7,972 nucleotides of DNA, from assembly GCA_021806355.1 (NCBI GenBank), contig JAJZXT010000201.1, forward strand, positions 1-7,972. Reading direction: 5' to 3'. Of this stretch, positions 5,228-7,972 are shown piece after piece. A program made the position numbers and the translations under genes. Every line of letters starts with the position of its first letter. Position 1 is the stretch's first letter. The stretch is from Thermoplasmata archaeon (GTDB lineage Archaea; Thermoplasmatota; Thermoplasmata; Thermoplasmatales; Thermoplasmataceae). The notes beneath the pieces were generated by a model. That model made no database searches. It saw only the letters and a program-made list of their open reading frames with translations, and was not told where the DNA came from.

Positions 5228-6424
5228 AAAGAAACCCTAAGGCAGATAGTTATAGACCAAAAAACTGAGCTTGAATTCTTTAAACATGGCATGGAGCGTG
5301 AAGGTCTTGGCAGTATACCACTGGAATTACCTCATGCTGTGATAATATCTGGTATAAGAAGATCAGGCAAGAGTACACTGTTGCATCAGATTCTAAAGAA
5401 ACTACCAAATTATTATTTTTTTAATTTTGAGGATACCCGGCTTATTGATTTTGAATCGGGTGATTTTGAAAAACTTGATGAAGTGTTTCACACAGAGTAT
5501 GGCCCTTCTGAATTCTATCTTCTGGACGAAATACAGAATGTGAAGGGCTGGGAAATCTTTGTACGATCCAGATTGGATAGACATAAACATCTATTCATCA
5601 CCGGATCAAATGCTTCATTGCTAAGCAGGGAACTTGGCACAAGATTGACAGGACGACATATAAATGTTGAACTGTTTCCTTTCTCCTTTGGTGAAGCATT
5701 ACTTTTCAGGAAAGAAATTGCATCTCCTGAATCTTTTGAGTGGTACTTCAATCAAGGAGGTTTTCCTGACTTCATAAAATATGGAAGGCCGGAGATATTG
5801 AGGGAATTGTTTACAGATATTCTTCAAAGGGACATAATTTCCAGATATAAAATACGACAAACGAAAGCCCTTCATGAATTGGCAATTTACTTACTGTCCA
5901 ATGTTGGAAATGAGTTTTCATATAATTCCCTTAAAAAGATGTTCCAGTTCGGTTCTGTTAATACCCCGATATCCTTTGTTTCATATCTGGAGGATAGCTA
6001 TCTTCTCTTCACAATACCAAAATTCGATTACTCCTTAAAGAAACAGATGATCAATGAGAAGAAGGTATATTCAATAGACAATGGTCTCTCAAATGCCAAC
6101 TCCGTCTCATTTTCTTCCAATAAGGGAAGGATGCTGGAAAATTTTGTCTTCTTAACACTCCGTAGATACCACAAAAATATCTATTATTTCAGGGAGAATG
6201 GAGAATGTGATTTCCTTATAAAAGAAGACAGTAGAATTATAATTGCTATACAGGTTGCTTACGAGTTGAATGAGGATAACAAAAAGAGGGAAATTGAAGG
6301 ATTGTTGGAAGCCATGAGGAAATTTGGATTAATGGAAGGATTCATATTAACGTATAACCAAGAAGATGAGATTGATATTGAAGACAAAAGAATTGTGATC
6401 AAGCCAGTCTGGAAGTGGTTGTGA
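5219..6424 (+). CDS. AAA_14/DUF4143 family ATPase
   Basis: This 401-residue protein is complete and of normal length for the family. Residues 41-53 carry the Walker A P-loop (GIRRSGKST), 99-106 the Walker B (FYLLDEIQ), 126-135 a sensor-1 strand (FITGSNASLL), and 144-146 the TGR arginine element. PFSFGEAL follows at 154-161; together these define an AAA_14-type P-loop ATPase. The C-terminal DUF4143 domain holds RENGECDFLI at 325-334 and IIAIQVAYEL at 341-350. This resembles the D...(E/Q)xV core of PD-(D/E)xK-like folds, with Gln where a catalytic Glu would stand, so nuclease activity is doubtful. The family is widespread in archaea and bacteria, often in multiple copies and in accessory DNA; its cellular role is largely unknown. 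No membrane segment is visible. It stands alone, preceded by an IS630 element and followed three bases later by transposase debris. The ATG at 5219 is chosen from TATA spacing and from the lack of an upstream in-frame start with conserved sequence. Confidence 0.92.
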   Translation: MILKETLRQIVIDQKTELEFFKHGMEREGLGSIPLELPHAVIISGIRRSGKSTLLHQILKKLPNYYFFNFEDTRLIDFESGDFEKLDEVFHTEYGPSEFYLLDEIQNVKGWEIFVRSRLDRHKHLFITGSNASLLSRELGTRLTGRHINVELFPFSFGEALLFRKEIASPESFEWYFNQGGFPDFIKYGRPEILRELFTDILQRDIISRYKIRQTKALHELAIYLLSNVGNEFSYNSLKKMFQFGSVNTPISFVSYLEDSYLLFTIPKFDYSLKKQMINEKKVYSIDNGLSNANSVSFSSNKGRMLENFVFLTLRRYHKNIYYFRENGECDFLIKEDSRIIIAIQVAYELNEDNKKREIEGLLEAMRKFGLMEGFILTYNQEDEIDIEDKRIVIKPVWKWL

Positions 6425-7126
6425 CAATATAAAAGTGATCCAGATCGTCGGTTTTATTCTTATCCATTTCATCATGTGGGCAGGGTCATATTCATCAGTT
6501 ATCGTGCATTCAGAAGGAAGCCTTCACTGACGTACCTGAACAGGAATGAAAACATAACAGCTGTATACAGCTGGGACCAGCTATACAGAAACATACTCAT
6601 GGATATGAAATTCACGGGTCGGGATCACATGAAAGATCTGGAATTCTATGCAAAAGAGGCAAATATAAAATGGAACAAGAAAGATCTTTCGAGAGGAGAG
6701 ATGAAACGTCTCAGGAACAGGATGGGCCTTGTGGTGTACAGTCCGTAAAGGGAGAAGGAGGACATTGCTGATATTGAGGGGGAGGTATCAACGGTCAGAT
6801 CCATAATCTCCTTCGGGAAGAAGGGGCCCAAACTCATGGAAGCACCTGAAAAATTGAAATCATACACAAAGAGCAGTGAAACAGATCTGAAAGACAAAAG
6901 GATTCAGATCGTGAAGAAGCTTGCAGGAAGATTCATGATCGTGAGCAATACAGATCTATCCATAAGTGATATTGTGAAGGATTACAAGGATCTGTGGAAG
7001 ATTGAGATATCCTTCAGGACAATGAAGTCATTCCTTGAAATAAGACCGGTATATCACAGGAAGGATGATAGATGGGGGCCTGTGTATTTGCGTGCGTTCT
7101 CTCACTGTTCGTATAAAGGCTATTAG
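6425..7126 (+). pseudogene. IS1634/IS4-like transposase, C-terminal remnant
   Basis: A single reading frame runs from just after the ATPase stop to 7126, interrupted only by a TAA at 6746-6748. The context YSP-stop-REKED suggests a Tyr codon mutated to stop. The C-terminal section has GRFMIVSNTDLS and then YKDLWKIEISFRTMKS (about 6983-7030), followed by EIRPVYH. This is the end of the catalytic domain of IS4-superfamily, IS1634-like transposases: the Y-(2)-R-(3)-E-(6)-K signature spacing is kept as Tyr, Leu, Glu (codon 7004-7006), Lys. The first half with the two catalytic aspartates is missing, since the family is usually about 500 residues or more and only some 230 remain. After DDRWG the frame degrades; expected hydrophobic C-terminal residues reappear in other frames up to about 7165. 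I could not find matching terminal inverted repeats. Subfamily assignment is moderately sure; transposase origin is firm. Confidence 0.8.
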
Positions 7127-7390
7127 AAAAGAAAATGAATGAGGAGATGACCATATCCGGGAAAAATTATAGGCACACTTACAAATTAATGTGAGCTGTT
7201 ATAGAAAACACTTCATTTTACTACATTACTAAAGGTTTCCTTCACAACTCTCATCGAAACTCAAGTGTAAATGGCTGGAATGAAGGGTTGGCAGGATACA
7301 GCCAGATTGAATGGAAAATAGCAATATGCGATTTAATGCTCTATATCACGAGTTCGGCGAATTGAAAAATATGTGTTAAAGCGAAAGAGT
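7127..7390. other. Gene-free stretch, probably transposon debris
   Basis: All frames are closed to any product of useful length; the longest thing I noticed is a 22-codon ORF at 7311-7379 with no promoter or coding signature. The first 40 bases still resemble the tail of the neighbouring transposase in shifted frames. The rest may include the end of that element or degraded neighbour sequence. No tRNA, clear terminator, or inverted repeat could be supported. Confidence 0.5.
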
Positions 7391-7810
7391 TCAGATTATT
7401 GAGTTCTGGGTTTTTACATTATATCTTACCTTGGCAGCGATAGAGCACACTTTATCAACAATTGTTTTGTTCCTATTTTCATACTTTAACAGGATTTTTT
7501 TCTTCTTACCAATTTTTATAATGGCGTGTTGAAAAATATATCTTAAAAATAATTGTCTGAACAATAAATTGGGACTACTGATTAAAACAAACATTAGTAA
7601 GTCGTAAAAATACATATTAACTAAATATGGGCTAATTGGTGAAGAATAGATAAATATAAGAGCAAATATAGTAAAATAAATTAGTATCGAGATAAAAATA
7701 TAGAAATAACCTTTTCTTTTATTTTCGAAATAAATGTAGACCTCTACATCATCCCCTTCGTATTCATTTCCATCACAAATTAACTTCCTATTGACCACTT
7801 CAATTTGCAT
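7391..7810 (-). CDS. Small hypothetical membrane protein, two predicted helices
   Basis: I do not recognise a family for this 139-residue protein. It has a polar, acidic N-terminus (residues 1-33, with EYEGDDVEVYIYF), a strongly hydrophobic helix at about 35-56 (YFYIFISILIYFTIFALIFI), and a second at about 65-88. A basic C-terminal tail follows (IGKKKKILLKYENRNK at 100-115, then more Lys/Arg). The layout suggests a membrane-anchored protein whose basic tail faces the cytoplasm. It is very rich in Ile, Phe, Tyr, Lys and Asn and its DNA is clearly more AT-rich than the left-hand metabolic genes, which fits acquired DNA. It starts seven bases after the stop codon of an upstream minus-strand gene, so the two probably form an operon. 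The ATG at 7810 is the first in the frame after that gene. No strong Shine-Dalgarno is visible. Confidence 0.6.
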   Translation of the reverse strand: MQIEVVNRKLICDGNEYEGDDVEVYIYFENKRKGYFYIFISILIYFTIFALIFIYSSPISPYLVNMYFYDLLMFVLISSPNLLFRQLFLRYIFQHAIIKIGKKKKILLKYENRNKTIVDKVCSIAAKVRYNVKTQNSII

Positions 7811-7817
7811 TTGTCCA

Positions 7818-7972
7818 CTACCACACTGTTATATTTGAAATTATTCTGCCTATGTCCTTATCATTTACAAAAAGTTCTTTCACAATTAGCATAAATGATT
7901 CCAAACCCATCATGGGATCAATCTGGGTCAGTTTCTCAATGGATTTTATGGAATTGTATGTTTCACGGAGAC
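7818..7972 (-). CDS. C-terminal end of an unknown gene, cut by window edge
   Basis: On the minus strand one frame is open from the window edge to a TAG at 7818-7820, giving 50 residues. They read as a mostly helical, soluble-looking segment with regular charged and hydrophobic spacing (for example SIKSIEKLTQIDPMMGLESF and then IVKELFVNDKDIGRII). No family can be named from this piece. The two other frames hit stops early, and the close spacing to the membrane-protein gene downstream supports a genuine coding end and a shared transcript. Confidence 0.55.
   Translation of the reverse strand, partial: LRETYNSIKSIEKLTQIDPMMGLESFMLIVKELFVNDKDIGRIISNITVW

Noticed and set aside
5219..6424. ATPase as part of a toxin-antitoxin or CRISPR-linked system
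   Set aside because: No partner gene, repeat array or cas-like motif is present next to it; the neighbours are transposon remnants.
7311..7379. 22-codon ORF in the gene-free stretch
   Set aside because: It is too short, with no promoter, ribosome binding site or homology clue; likely chance.
7127..7390. Terminal inverted repeat of the IS1634/IS4-like remnant
   Set aside because: Short partial similarities such as repeated ACACTT segments exist, but no pair of ends could be matched.

Overview
This window looks like chromosomal DNA of an archaeon, most likely from the order Thermoplasmatales. The inference rests on a HTH_10 (bacterio-opsin-activator type) regulator, on AT-rich TATA-like boxes centred about 23-26 bases before start codons with little Shine-Dalgarno signal (leaderless transcription), on heavy use of AGA/AGG and ATA codons, and on the insertion-sequence types present. 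No genus can be fixed from the sequence alone.

Left part (1-3906) is a compact block of intact genes on the plus strand. It holds the C-terminal two thirds of an MFS sugar-porter-type transporter, a T-rich terminator and new promoter, a homocitrate-synthase-like DRE-TIM metalloenzyme, a class III (CaiB/BaiF) CoA-transferase whose start overlaps the end of that enzyme, and a separately promoted HTH_10 regulator. The two enzymes are very likely co-translated and may form one pathway: a CoA-transferase that activates a carboxylic acid, and a lyase/synthase that makes or breaks a C-C bond beside a carbonyl. The transporter and regulator could serve the same substrate. The substrate is unknown and the pathway idea is inference.

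Middle part (about 4013-5107) is a complete but dead IS630-family element on the minus strand. It has matching 21-bp terminal inverted repeats (18 of 21 identical), a TA duplication, and a transposase broken by at least four frameshifts that still keeps its three catalytic acidic residues. It sits in the intergenic space between the regulator and the next gene.

Right part (5108-7972) is accessory DNA: an intact AAA_14/DUF4143 ATPase behind a palindrome-marked promoter, then directly abutting it the C-terminal remnant of an IS1634/IS4-like transposase with a nonsense codon and a missing front half. About 260 bases without a recognisable gene follow. Last, on the minus strand, is an AT-rich two-gene unit: the tail of an unknown gene cut by the window edge, and a small two-helix membrane protein. 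The base composition becomes visibly more AT-rich toward the right end, consistent with acquired DNA. I see no rRNA, tRNA, or CRISPR array.
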